Shown here: positions 36,532-44,336 of the stretch, one piece after another
Position numbering within the stretch: the stretch's first letter is position 1
How the letters are laid out: every line of letters starts with the position of its first letter
NCBI GenBank assembly: GCA_035379625.1
Contig: DAOSVM010000010.1
Location: 10,956 to 74,955 of the forward strand
DNA: 64,000 bases
Source of the DNA: DAOSCP01 sp035379625
Lineage (GTDB): Bacteria; Bacteroidota; Ignavibacteria; Ignavibacteriales; DAOSCP01
Direction: 5' to 3'
The notes under the pieces: model-generated
Seen by the model: the letters and a program-made list of their open reading frames with translations, nothing else
The model's database searches: none
Told to the model about the DNA's origin: nothing
Translations under genes and position numbers: made by a program

Positions 36532-38115
36532 ATGAAGAAAATAATATTTCTGCTGGTTCTATGGTCTTTGGTATTTTCTCAAAAGCTAACACTTGAAAAG
36601 GCAATATCAATATCACTTTTAAATAATGAAAAAATTAAGCAATACCAAAGCCGTACCAAGCAAAAAGAAGCGTCTAAAGAAGAATATTTTGGCAATTATC
36701 TTCCAAGCTTAACTTTAAATGCAAGTTATACTTATTTAAATGATCCTTTAGAGTTATCATTATTACCAATTAAAGATGCAATATATGCTGGTTCTACCAT
36801 TTCTACTTATGGTAATCCAAGCTCTATAGAAGGGAGTAAAATAGTAACTGGTATAACCAAGGCAGGTATTGCTCCAACAGATCCTAAATTTAGTCAAACT
36901 TACGCAGCGGCTGTTGGTTATTTGGCTAATCCGCAAGAATTTGAAAAAAAATACGGTACTGCTCAAGCAAGTCAAATAAAATCTATATTAGCTTTAGGTG
37001 GTATTACTGGTAATTCTTTAAAATCTTACTTTGATGCAATGTTACCAGATGATAAATTTACCAAAAGATTTAAAGAACAGCTCTATCCAACAATTAATTT
37101 AACTTTTATTCAACCTATTTTTACAGGTTTCAAAGTTACTGCAGGTTATAAAGCAGCCAAGGCTGATTATGAAGCTACATTAATGGAAGAGAAAAAAATT
37201 GAAAATGATGTAATTAGTGAAGTAGTAGTTAATTACCTTAATGTTGTTTTAATAAAGGATGTGATAGAAACACGTAAAAATGTATTAGAAGGCATAAAAA
37301 AGCATAGAGATAGAGCAAAAAGAATGTATGAAGAAGGACTTATTGCAAATTATAATTACTTAAGAGCTGAGGTTGCGGTAGCTGATGCTGAAAGAAATTT
37401 ATCTGATGATCTTAATAAATATGAACTTGCAGTGTTAGCATTAAAAACATCTATGGGTGTTTCATCTGATGAAAAAATTGAAGTAACTGATACACTTAAG
37501 TTAACCAATCAGTTCAAACAGAATTACGACCAAGCTTTAAATAAAGTTTTCGAAAACCAACCTATTTTGAAAATGTTAATGTACAAACAAGATATGGTAA
37601 AAGAAAAAATTAGAAGTGAATATGCTAGTTTTATGCCAACTGTTGCTGCTTTTGGTAAATATGAAATTGCTCAAAACTATTTATCAGCTCTTGAACCTAA
37701 ATGGGCAGTAGGATTAACTGCTCAGTTTAACTTATTTAATGGTTTTAAAGATAAAAGTAAAGTTGAAAATGCTGAGTATTTAGATCAAGAAATTATTTAT
37801 CTTACCAACGATACTAAAAAGAAATTAGCTTTAGCAACCAATAAATATATTTTAGATATAAATAACTCAGTTACAAAATATGCAAAACTACAACCAAGTA
37901 TTGAACTTGCAAACGAAAACTTAAAATTGGCTAATAAAAGATTTGAATCTGGTTTAGGTACATCGTTAGAAGTTGTTGATGCTCAATTAGTTCTTGAAAA
38001 GAATATAATTGATCAAAAAGTTGCTATATTTGAATATTATAAAGCTTTGATTGAGCTGTTAGCTTTGGAAGGTGATGCTAAATCAATATTAAACATTTGG
38101 AATTATAAGGAGTAA
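36532..38115 (+). CDS. TolC-type outer membrane efflux protein
   Basis: 527 residues with signal peptide (MKKIIFLLVLWSLVFSQ) and two OEP repeats. Long amphipathic coiled helices are seen at about 205-320 (KKHRDRAKRMYEEGLIANYNY) and 410-500 (NLKLANKRFESGLGTSLEVVD), where E-G-L/x-S and D-A-Q are typical. An insert of about 120 residues near 70-180 (PSSIEG to FTKRFKEQ) is longer than in E. coli TolC. It forms the outer membrane exit duct of a tripartite exporter. It lies between the TetR and HlyD genes, 4 bases from the latter. Confidence 0.9.
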   Translation: MKKIIFLLVLWSLVFSQKLTLEKAISISLLNNEKIKQYQSRTKQKEASKEEYFGNYLPSLTLNASYTYLNDPLELSLLPIKDAIYAGSTISTYGNPSSIEGSKIVTGITKAGIAPTDPKFSQTYAAAVGYLANPQEFEKKYGTAQASQIKSILALGGITGNSLKSYFDAMLPDDKFTKRFKEQLYPTINLTFIQPIFTGFKVTAGYKAAKADYEATLMEEKKIENDVISEVVVNYLNVVLIKDVIETRKNVLEGIKKHRDRAKRMYEEGLIANYNYLRAEVAVADAERNLSDDLNKYELAVLALKTSMGVSSDEKIEVTDTLKLTNQFKQNYDQALNKVFENQPILKMLMYKQDMVKEKIRSEYASFMPTVAAFGKYEIAQNYLSALEPKWAVGLTAQFNLFNGFKDKSKVENAEYLDQEIIYLTNDTKKKLALATNKYILDINNSVTKYAKLQPSIELANENLKLANKRFESGLGTSLEVVDAQLVLEKNIIDQKVAIFEYYKALIELLALEGDAKSILNIWNYKE

Positions 38116-38119
38116 GATA

Positions 38120-39100
38120 ATGGATAGAAAGAAAATTATTTTAATATTTCCAATCGTAATTTTTGCTTTTGCATTGATTTTTATTCTTATTAAAAATTTG
38201 ACTAATGAAAATGATATTGTTATCAGTGGATTGGTAGAAGTTTCAGATGTTGATGTAGCATCTAAAATACCGGGAAGAATAGATACAATCTATGTAAAAG
38301 AAGGCGACTATGTGCAAAAAGGGCAATTGTTGGCTACAATTATTAGTAAAGAATTAGATGCTAAACTTGAACAAGCAAAAGGTGTTATGGAAGCAGCTAA
38401 GGCAAAAGCCCAAATGGCTCATAATGGTGCGAGAAAAGAAGAAAAAGAAGCAACTCAAAAATTGTATGAGCAAGCTAAAGCTCAATTTGAATTTGCAGAA
38501 AAAACTTATAAACGAATTATGAAATTATATCAAGAAGGTTTGGTATCATCTCAAGATAAAGATCAAATTGAATTTCAATATAAAGCAGCACAAGAACAAA
38601 TGTATGCTGCAAAGGCTAAACTCGATTTAGTTAACAGCGGTGCCCGAAGAGAAGAAATTGAAGCTGCTGATGCTCTTTATTACCAAGCTCAAAATACATA
38701 TAATGAAGTTTTAGCTTATAAAAATGAATTAAATATTTATGCTCCTTTAAGTGGCGAAGTTTACAAAAAAATTATTGATCAAGGTGAAGTTGTTAATAGC
38801 GGTTATCCGATTTTCAATATTATCGATTTGAACGATATATGGGTTACAATTCAAGTTAAAGAAGATTTGATGAAGTACATTCAAAAAGGAAAAAGATTTA
38901 AAGGTTTAATACCAGCTCTCGATAATAGAGAAGAGGAGTTTTATGTTTCATATATTGCTCCTATGGCTGATTTTGCAACCTGGAAACCAACAAATCAAAA
39001 AGGAGAATTTGACTTAAAAACTTTTGAAATTAAATTAAAACCAATAAATAAAATTGAAGGTTTTAGACCTGGTATGACAGTTAATATAAAACTTCAATAG
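38120..39100 (+). CDS. HlyD family periplasmic adaptor (YbhG-like)
   Basis: 326 residues with one N-terminal membrane anchor (IILIFPIVIFAFALIFIL). The first lipoyl half is VDVASKIPGRIDTIYVKEGDYV, followed by a long alpha-hairpin (about 80-195). The second half has LNIYAPLSGEVYKKIIDQGE, and a beta-barrel ends in EGFRPGMTVNIKL. It links an inner-membrane pump to TolC. In related operons an ABC ATPase and permeases follow, but here a terminator and repeat copy 3 come directly after it. Confidence 0.9.
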   Translation: MDRKKIILIFPIVIFAFALIFILIKNLTNENDIVISGLVEVSDVDVASKIPGRIDTIYVKEGDYVQKGQLLATIISKELDAKLEQAKGVMEAAKAKAQMAHNGARKEEKEATQKLYEQAKAQFEFAEKTYKRIMKLYQEGLVSSQDKDQIEFQYKAAQEQMYAAKAKLDLVNSGARREEIEAADALYYQAQNTYNEVLAYKNELNIYAPLSGEVYKKIIDQGEVVNSGYPIFNIIDLNDIWVTIQVKEDLMKYIQKGKRFKGLIPALDNREEEFYVSYIAPMADFATWKPTNQKGEFDLKTFEIKLKPINKIEGFRPGMTVNIKLQ

Positions 39101-39130
39101 ATTAAAATTATTACTCATTTTCAGATTATT

Positions 39131-39166
39131 AAGGCAAGGGAGCAAAAGCGACCTTGCCTTTTTTAT
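39131..39166 (+). terminator. Rho-independent terminator after the HlyD gene
   Basis: AAGGCAAGG pairs with CCTTGCCTT around GAGCAAAAGCGA, followed by T6. The inner part GA-GC-AAAA-GC-GA could form tandem G-A pairs. Stem and loop are nearly the same as in the terminator at 52742. Confidence 0.88.
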
Positions 39167-39182
39167 TAAAAAAAAATTATCA

Positions 39183-39601
39183 TTATCTCGGACAGTATAA
39201 GCTTAAGCCCCTTGCAGCTTGTGGAAAGCTGCAAGGGGCAGCGGGCCGAAGGCCCGCTAAAAATTTTGCCACCTATTAAAAAGGTGGCACGGAATTTTCC
39301 ACACGGTGGCAAAAATAAATGTACCGTGGCATCGAATGCCACGCGGTGGCACGCAAAGTTGCCAAGTTGGCAGATAAATTTAAACGGTGGCAATTTTGTA
39401 GCAAGAAAATGGAAGGGATTTGCCAACAGTTGGCAAAAATTAATGTAGCGTGGCATTGATATGCCACGATGGTGGCACGCAAAATTAAAAGGTGGCAATT
39501 ATATCGTATATTCTATATAATTGCCACCATTATTTTTTTGCAAGAATTGCAAAAAACCGCACAACTTTAGTTGTGCGGCACGCTTACACCGTCTGAGCCA
39601 A
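39183..39601 (+). mobile_element. GC-rich hairpin repeat element, copy 3
   Basis: A 419-bp copy in the same orientation. The left end is altered (TTATCTCGGACAGTATAAGC) and the right end is GCTTACACCGTCTGAGCCAA. Hairpins are GCCCCTTGCAGCTT/AAGCTGCAAGGGGC, GCGGGCC-GAA-GGCCCGC, TTGCCACC/GGTGGCA, GGTGGCAATTATAT/ATATAATTGCCACC, TTGCAA-GAA-TTGCAA and CCGCACAACT/AGTTGTGCGG. Its middle array differs most from the others and contains a unique part at about 39388-39440. It lies between the convergent HlyD and HmuY-like genes, where export pump genes would be expected. Confidence 0.84.
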
Positions 39602-39632
39602 TAAAGAAATTTTCTTTAATGAAGAGCTTTTT

Positions 39633-40610
39633 TTATTTTGAATATTCAAATGTTAAATAGCCACTTTTACCTAAATTATTATAATAATTGAGAATTTTCA
39701 TTTTATAAAGAGTACCGTTGTATGATTTTACAATAAATACTCTTTTATCGTATGGATTTAATTTATGTGTATTTTCGTCATATTTTAAGCATTTATCACC
39801 AATAGCATAAGTTGTATCTTGATCAGATACTAAATTATTGTAATACTGATTAATTGATATTGTATTATAATCTACGTTATCGATATAGGTAGCTTTTACA
39901 CCAGCAGGGCTATTTAATAAGATAGCAGGATATTTCATAATTCCAAAGGGTGTCTGGACACCAAGATTGGTAAATTTTATATCCCAGTTTGCTATGTCAC
40001 TTATTTTACCTTTTTGGAAAGATAAATAATTATTGGTATTAGGGAAGTCTACAGTAATAGAATCAATTTTTGAAAACTTGGTTGAATCTTGGTATAAAAT
40101 TGAGTATACAAATGTTAATTTATTATCTTTATAAGTAGAAATTTTGAATTTTACATAGTTGCCTTGTGTATTTTTTAATAAATAAACATTAGGTTTTGGT
40201 ATTAAAGAATGTGTTGTAACATTGTAATCGTACCAATTTTTTCCAATTGTTGTATCTGTGGTTAAACTTAGCGTATTATAATTGGCTTCTGTAATGTCAT
40301 TTATTGAAGTATAATTTGTCAAAGCAATTTTAATATTTTCGTTTCCTATTTTTCCGGAATAAATTTTAAATTCAGGGTATGAACTATATTGAGTTGTGAC
40401 TTTTACAATATTTATATCGGGTAAAACTACTTCTTTTTTGTTAGCTAAATCAAAATATATAGCGCTATTTTTTACATTTGTTGTTAATGAAACACTTGAA
40501 TTATTTATTTCTGGGCCAGTTACAGTATCATTGTTATCAGTGCAACCTGAAAATAAAATAAACGAAATTATTAAAATATTAATGATTAACCATTTTTTTT
40601 TGTTAAGCAT
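39633..40610 (-). CDS. HmuY-like haem-binding lipoprotein
   Basis: 325 residues. A lipoprotein signal peptide (FILFSGC, Cys at about 22) precedes a beta-rich body. The HmuY family mark is a repeated W-D-I/L-x-F motif; here ANWDIKFTNLG is clear, and KNWYDYN occurs earlier. HmuY proteins bind haem at the cell surface and pass it to a TonB receptor. The gene follows the TonB receptor directly (1 base between start and the receptor's stop), which supports the call. In Porphyromonas the order is hmuY then hmuR; here it is reversed. The haem ligands cannot be named from sequence alone. Confidence 0.72.
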   Translation of the reverse strand: MLNKKKWLIINILIISFILFSGCTDNNDTVTGPEINNSSVSLTTNVKNSAIYFDLANKKEVVLPDINIVKVTTQYSSYPEFKIYSGKIGNENIKIALTNYTSINDITEANYNTLSLTTDTTIGKNWYDYNVTTHSLIPKPNVYLLKNTQGNYVKFKISTYKDNKLTFVYSILYQDSTKFSKIDSITVDFPNTNNYLSFQKGKISDIANWDIKFTNLGVQTPFGIMKYPAILLNSPAGVKATYIDNVDYNTISINQYYNNLVSDQDTTYAIGDKCLKYDENTHKLNPYDKRVFIVKSYNGTLYKMKILNYYNNLGKSGYLTFEYSK

Positions 40611-40611
40611 A

Positions 40612-42797
40612 TTAAACTCCTATTGATGTTTTGTAAATAATGTTTAAAAATATTTCTCTTCCTTTAATGTTTCCAAAAGGGTATTGGTATTGATCTGTTA
40701 GATTATTGATACCTAAAGTTAAATCAAAATTATTTAAGGAAGTTGAATAACTAAAATCAAGATTATAATAAGCATTTTGATAGTAAGTAACTCTTGTAAT
40801 TTCATTTTGGTATAAATCTTTGTTTACTTGTTCATCATTAACTATTTTTTTATCATACCATTTTATTGATAATTTGAAGAAATGGTTTTTAAATGCTTCA
40901 TAATTTACTTTTATTAAAACAGTTTGTGGAGAACGAAATGGTAATTTTTTATTATCTTGATTGACAGCGTAAGTATAATTATAAGCAAAATTAAATTTTA
41001 AATCTTTATTTATTTTATAATCTATTAAAAATTCACTACCAGCAATTGTTGCTTTATTTATGTTATAGTAAGACAATGTATTGGAATTTTTATAATAATA
41101 GTCTATTAAATTAGTCAATTTGTTATAATAGTTGAAATTTTTGATTAGAAATATGTCATCGTGATAGTATTCAAATGATATATTAAAACCATCAGATTTT
41201 TCAGGTTTTAAATTAGGTTCTCCTAAAACAGTATAACCAACACTAGCGTTAGTATAATTTATATATAATTCTTTTAGGCTAGGCTCACGAAAACCTTTGC
41301 CATAAGAAAATTTTGTTAAGAAATTTTCATCAAATTTATATAATACACTAATTTTAGGCGAAACAAACTCTCCATAATTACTGTTATTTGAGTATCTTAT
41401 CCCAAAGTTAAGAGTATATTTGCTCAAGTTCCATTCGTCTTCAAAAAATGCAATATTTGCTACCTGTGTTTTACGATTATTGATTATTCTTTCAGAAATA
41501 ATTTTATCAAATGTTTGTTGGATGCCAAATGTAATAAGAGAGGAGCTGTAAGGTACAAATTGATAGTACATTTTGAAATCATTAACATACTCATCTTGTT
41601 TATCATATTTTAATGTATTCCAGTTATAAAATTCTTTCATAATGTGATCATAAGTAGATATATTTTGCGAGAAATATATTTTGCTGGTTGTACTGAAATT
41701 ATGTTCAAAACTTAAATTATGAAAGATTCTTTTATTATTAACTTTATTTCTGAATGGATTGTAGTAATCACCTGATAACCAATGTAGTGAATCGATTGAA
41801 TAGTTAAATTTATATTTTATTGTGTTTTTTCAAAAATTTTATTGTTTAGGTCTATAGCAAATCCATATTTTTTTGTTTCGGGGAGTTCATAAAAATTATC
41901 TTTTATATTATAATCTGTTTGTTTATTGTAATCGTAGCTCAGACTTGAAGAAATAGCTGTTTGAAAATTATCGTTGAAATATAAATATTGTGAATAAAAT
42001 AAACTAAAGGCTTCAGTTGATAAATTATTTGAAGAAAAATAGTTTTGATTATTTTTCTTTAAAATATTACTCATTGATGAAGAAAACTTTGTTTGAAATT
42101 TAATTGTTGGCAAAGTTGTATAACTATTTTTAGTAATTATATTGATTACACCACCAAGGGCATCAGAACCATACAGAGATGAAAAAGGACCTTTAACAAT
42201 TTCAATTCTATCAATATTCATAAAAGATAAAAAATTTAAATCAATTGTTCCATCCATTTTACCTGCTAAACGTTCACCATCAACTAAAATTAATACATGA
42301 TTTGCATTAAAACCATTCATTTGTAATGCTTGTGTTCGTGCAATAGTATTTTTTAATTCTATATTAACAGAGTTGTTAACTAATACATCGTTAATTGTAA
42401 GATTGGAATTTTCAATTTCCTTTGCAGTAATGAGATTTAATGAAATTGGCGAAGATTTAACACTATGAGGGGAATAAGTACCAGTTACAACAACATTATT
42501 TAAATTGAAAACATCTTCAGTTAATATAAAATTGAATGTATTACTATTTTCATTTATGTTAATAGTATCTAAATATTCCTTATATCCTAAGGATTTAATT
42601 TTAATAGGATAAATACCTTTAGGGATTGAAAAATAAATATTCCCGTCAGAATTAGATTGATAAATATTTGAAGCAATAAAAAAATTTACTTTAATGATTG
42701 GTTGTTTTAAAGAGTTTTCTATGTGTATTTTAACTCGAATTTGTGGTAAAGCAAATGAAGATAAAAGAACAGAAAGAAAAAAGAAATACTTAATCAT
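40612..42797 (-). pseudogene. TonB-dependent receptor (HmuR-like), split by one frameshift
   Basis: Two frames together make one receptor of about 730 residues. The N-terminal part (42797 to 41817) has a signal peptide, a carboxypeptidase-regulatory-like domain (VKIHIENSLKQPIIKVNFF) and the plug (VVVTGTYSPHSVKSSPISL, ILVDGERLAGKMDGTIDL, IEIVKGPFSSLYGSDALGG). It stops at 41817. Reading one base further per the other frame gives an uninterrupted continuation: KYKFNYSIDSLHW, then FRNKVNNKRIFHNLSFEHN and the beta-barrel to 40612. The shift falls at the T6 run 41825-41830; one more base would restore the frame. It imports haem or another iron compound, with HmuY downstream. The cause may be a sequencing error, slippage or true decay. 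The ATG at 42797 is preferred over a GTG 12 bases upstream. Confidence 0.85.
41825..41830 (-). other. Frameshift site in the TonB receptor (A6 on coding strand)
   Basis: On the coding strand the sequence reads GAAAAAACAC. With seven A instead of six the upstream frame runs straight into the downstream frame without any stop across the 176 bases between the two open parts. This places the shift precisely. Confidence 0.8.
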
Positions 42798-42810
42798 AAT
42801 AAAATCCACG

Positions 42811-42832
42811 ATATTTTATAATAGTAAAATAA
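42811..42832. promoter_or_regulatory. Operator-like palindrome 2 upstream of the TonB receptor
   Basis: ATATTTTAT-AATA-GTAAAATAA: two 9-base arms of the consensus TTATTTTAC pair imperfectly around a 4-base spacer. It ends 14 bases before the receptor ATG and shares arms and spacer length with the perfect palindrome 35 bases upstream. A repressor here would block the start region. Confidence 0.5.
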
Positions 42833-42844
42833 TTAAGATAAAAA

Positions 42845-42868
42845 AATATTTTACATAAGTAAAATATT
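42845..42868. promoter_or_regulatory. Operator-like perfect palindrome 1 upstream of the TonB receptor
   Basis: AATATTTTAC, spacer ATAA, then GTAAAATATT: a perfect 10-bp inverted repeat. It lies between the citrate synthase terminator and the receptor gene, about 48 bases before the receptor ATG. It is not a standard Fur box. An iron- or haem-responsive regulator is inferred from the gene it precedes. Confidence 0.6.
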
Positions 42869-42872
42869 GTCT

Positions 42873-42905
42873 TAAAAAAGAAGAAAGAGGTTTCTCTTTC
42901 TTCTT
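42873..42905 (-). terminator. Rho-independent terminator of citrate synthase
   Basis: On the minus strand a 12-bp stem (AAGAAGAAAGAG with CTCTTTCTTCTT) is followed by T6. It starts about 35 bases beyond the citrate synthase stop. Confidence 0.88.
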
Positions 42906-42939
42906 TACAAAAATATGAGTTTTCAAATAATTAAACAAA

Positions 42940-44229
42940 TTATTTTTTTGATTGTTCAATTATTTCTTTTATAGCTGCTGTAGAAATTGATTTAGGCCTA
43001 ATAATTGGCATACCTAAAGCTCTAGCAATAACAGCTTGAGCGGTCATTCCCATAGCCCTAGAAACACCAAATATAACAGTATAAAAGCTTATTTCTTTTA
43101 AGCCATAGTGATATAATAAAGAACCAGAAATAGCATCTACATTAGGCCAAGGGTTTTTAATTTTTTCAAATCTTTTTAAAACATTAGGAGTTACTTCAAA
43201 TACTTTTTTTACAGTTTTGAAGATAGGATCATGGGCTGCAAATTTTTCTCCAAAATTATATAATGCGGTAAATCTTGGGTCCACAACTCTTAAAACTGCG
43301 TGACCATAGCCTGGTACAACTAAACCACTATTAATAGTATCAACAACTTCTTTTTCGATATCATCAGCAGTAGGTTCACCGCCATACTTATTGATTAAAT
43401 CTAGAATCCATTTTAAGGCTTCTTGGTTAGCTAAGCCGTGTAATGGACCAGCAAGACCATTTAAGCCAGCAGAAACTGCATAATATAAATCGGATAGGGC
43501 AGAATTTACAGTAGCTGATGATACAGCACTAACAGTTCCGTGTTCGTGGTCTGAATGTAATACTAAAAATAATCTCATCAACCTGCAAAATCTACATTCG
43601 TGCCCTTCAATTAGACCTAACATATGGATAAAATCACTTGCCATATCTAATCGTGGGTCTGATTCAATTCTTCTACCTTTGTTGTAAATCATTCTATAAA
43701 TACCTGCAGCCAATGTTGGAATTTTAGCAACAATATTCATAGCATCTTCTAGCATAGGTTTCCAATAATCTTTCTTATGAATTTCGTTATCGTAAGCTTT
43801 TTTGAAAACAGATTCTCTTTCCATTGCCAAAATTCCCATACTCAATAGAACCATTGGATGAGTATCTTTTGGCATTGTTTCAAGTACTTGCCATACATAA
43901 TCAGGAACAGCAGTTCTTGAACGAAGATCGGATTTAAAATCGTGGAATTCTTCTTCATTAGGTAGTTCACCAGTAAGTAATAAAAAGTAAATTTCTTCGG
44001 GGGAATATTCTACTAAATTTAAGATTGGAATACCACGGATAATAAGTCCTTTATCGGCTGGCACACTTGATGTGTCACATAGTAATGTTCTTACTCCTCT
44101 AATTCCTCCAAATACTTGTGAAATATTAACACTTGAAACTTGTAAATCCCCGTAATTTTTTACTATTTGGTTAATCTCTTCTCGCCATAGGGGGATTTTT
44201 TGTTCTAATTTTTGAATGATTAAGGACAT
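42940..44229 (-). CDS. gltA: Citrate synthase, eukaryotic-like type
   Basis: 429 residues from the ATG at 44229, preceded by GGAG; six more codons are open upstream. Conserved parts are LSMGILAMERESVFKKAY, LHSDHEHGTVSAVSSATVNS, LAGPLHGLANQEALKW (catalytic His), VPGYGHAVLRVVDPR (substrate His/Arg) and the Asp/Arg region YTVIFGVSRAMGMTAQ. The N-terminus and loop pattern (GGIRGVRTLLCDTSSVPADKG) match the mitochondrial-like type I enzyme rather than the NADH-inhibited hexameric GltA. It makes citrate from oxaloacetate and acetyl-CoA. It is monocistronic with its own terminator. Confidence 0.93.
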   Translation of the reverse strand: MSLIIQKLEQKIPLWREEINQIVKNYGDLQVSSVNISQVFGGIRGVRTLLCDTSSVPADKGLIIRGIPILNLVEYSPEEIYFLLLTGELPNEEEFHDFKSDLRSRTAVPDYVWQVLETMPKDTHPMVLLSMGILAMERESVFKKAYDNEIHKKDYWKPMLEDAMNIVAKIPTLAAGIYRMIYNKGRRIESDPRLDMASDFIHMLGLIEGHECRFCRLMRLFLVLHSDHEHGTVSAVSSATVNSALSDLYYAVSAGLNGLAGPLHGLANQEALKWILDLINKYGGEPTADDIEKEVVDTINSGLVVPGYGHAVLRVVDPRFTALYNFGEKFAAHDPIFKTVKKVFEVTPNVLKRFEKIKNPWPNVDAISGSLLYHYGLKEISFYTVIFGVSRAMGMTAQAVIARALGMPIIRPKSISTAAIKEIIEQSKK

Positions 44230-44336
44230 AACTAACTCCAAAAACAATTATTTTTATAATAATTAAATGATTTTTTATGAATAAAAGTTTCAAAATTATT
44301 ATCTTTACTTTTTAAATTAAAAAAAGTTTAGGTAAA

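Noticed and set aside
41641..41816. Separate small gene in the gap between the two receptor parts
   Set aside because: This stretch continues the receptor barrel in the downstream frame once one base is added, so it is part of the same gene.
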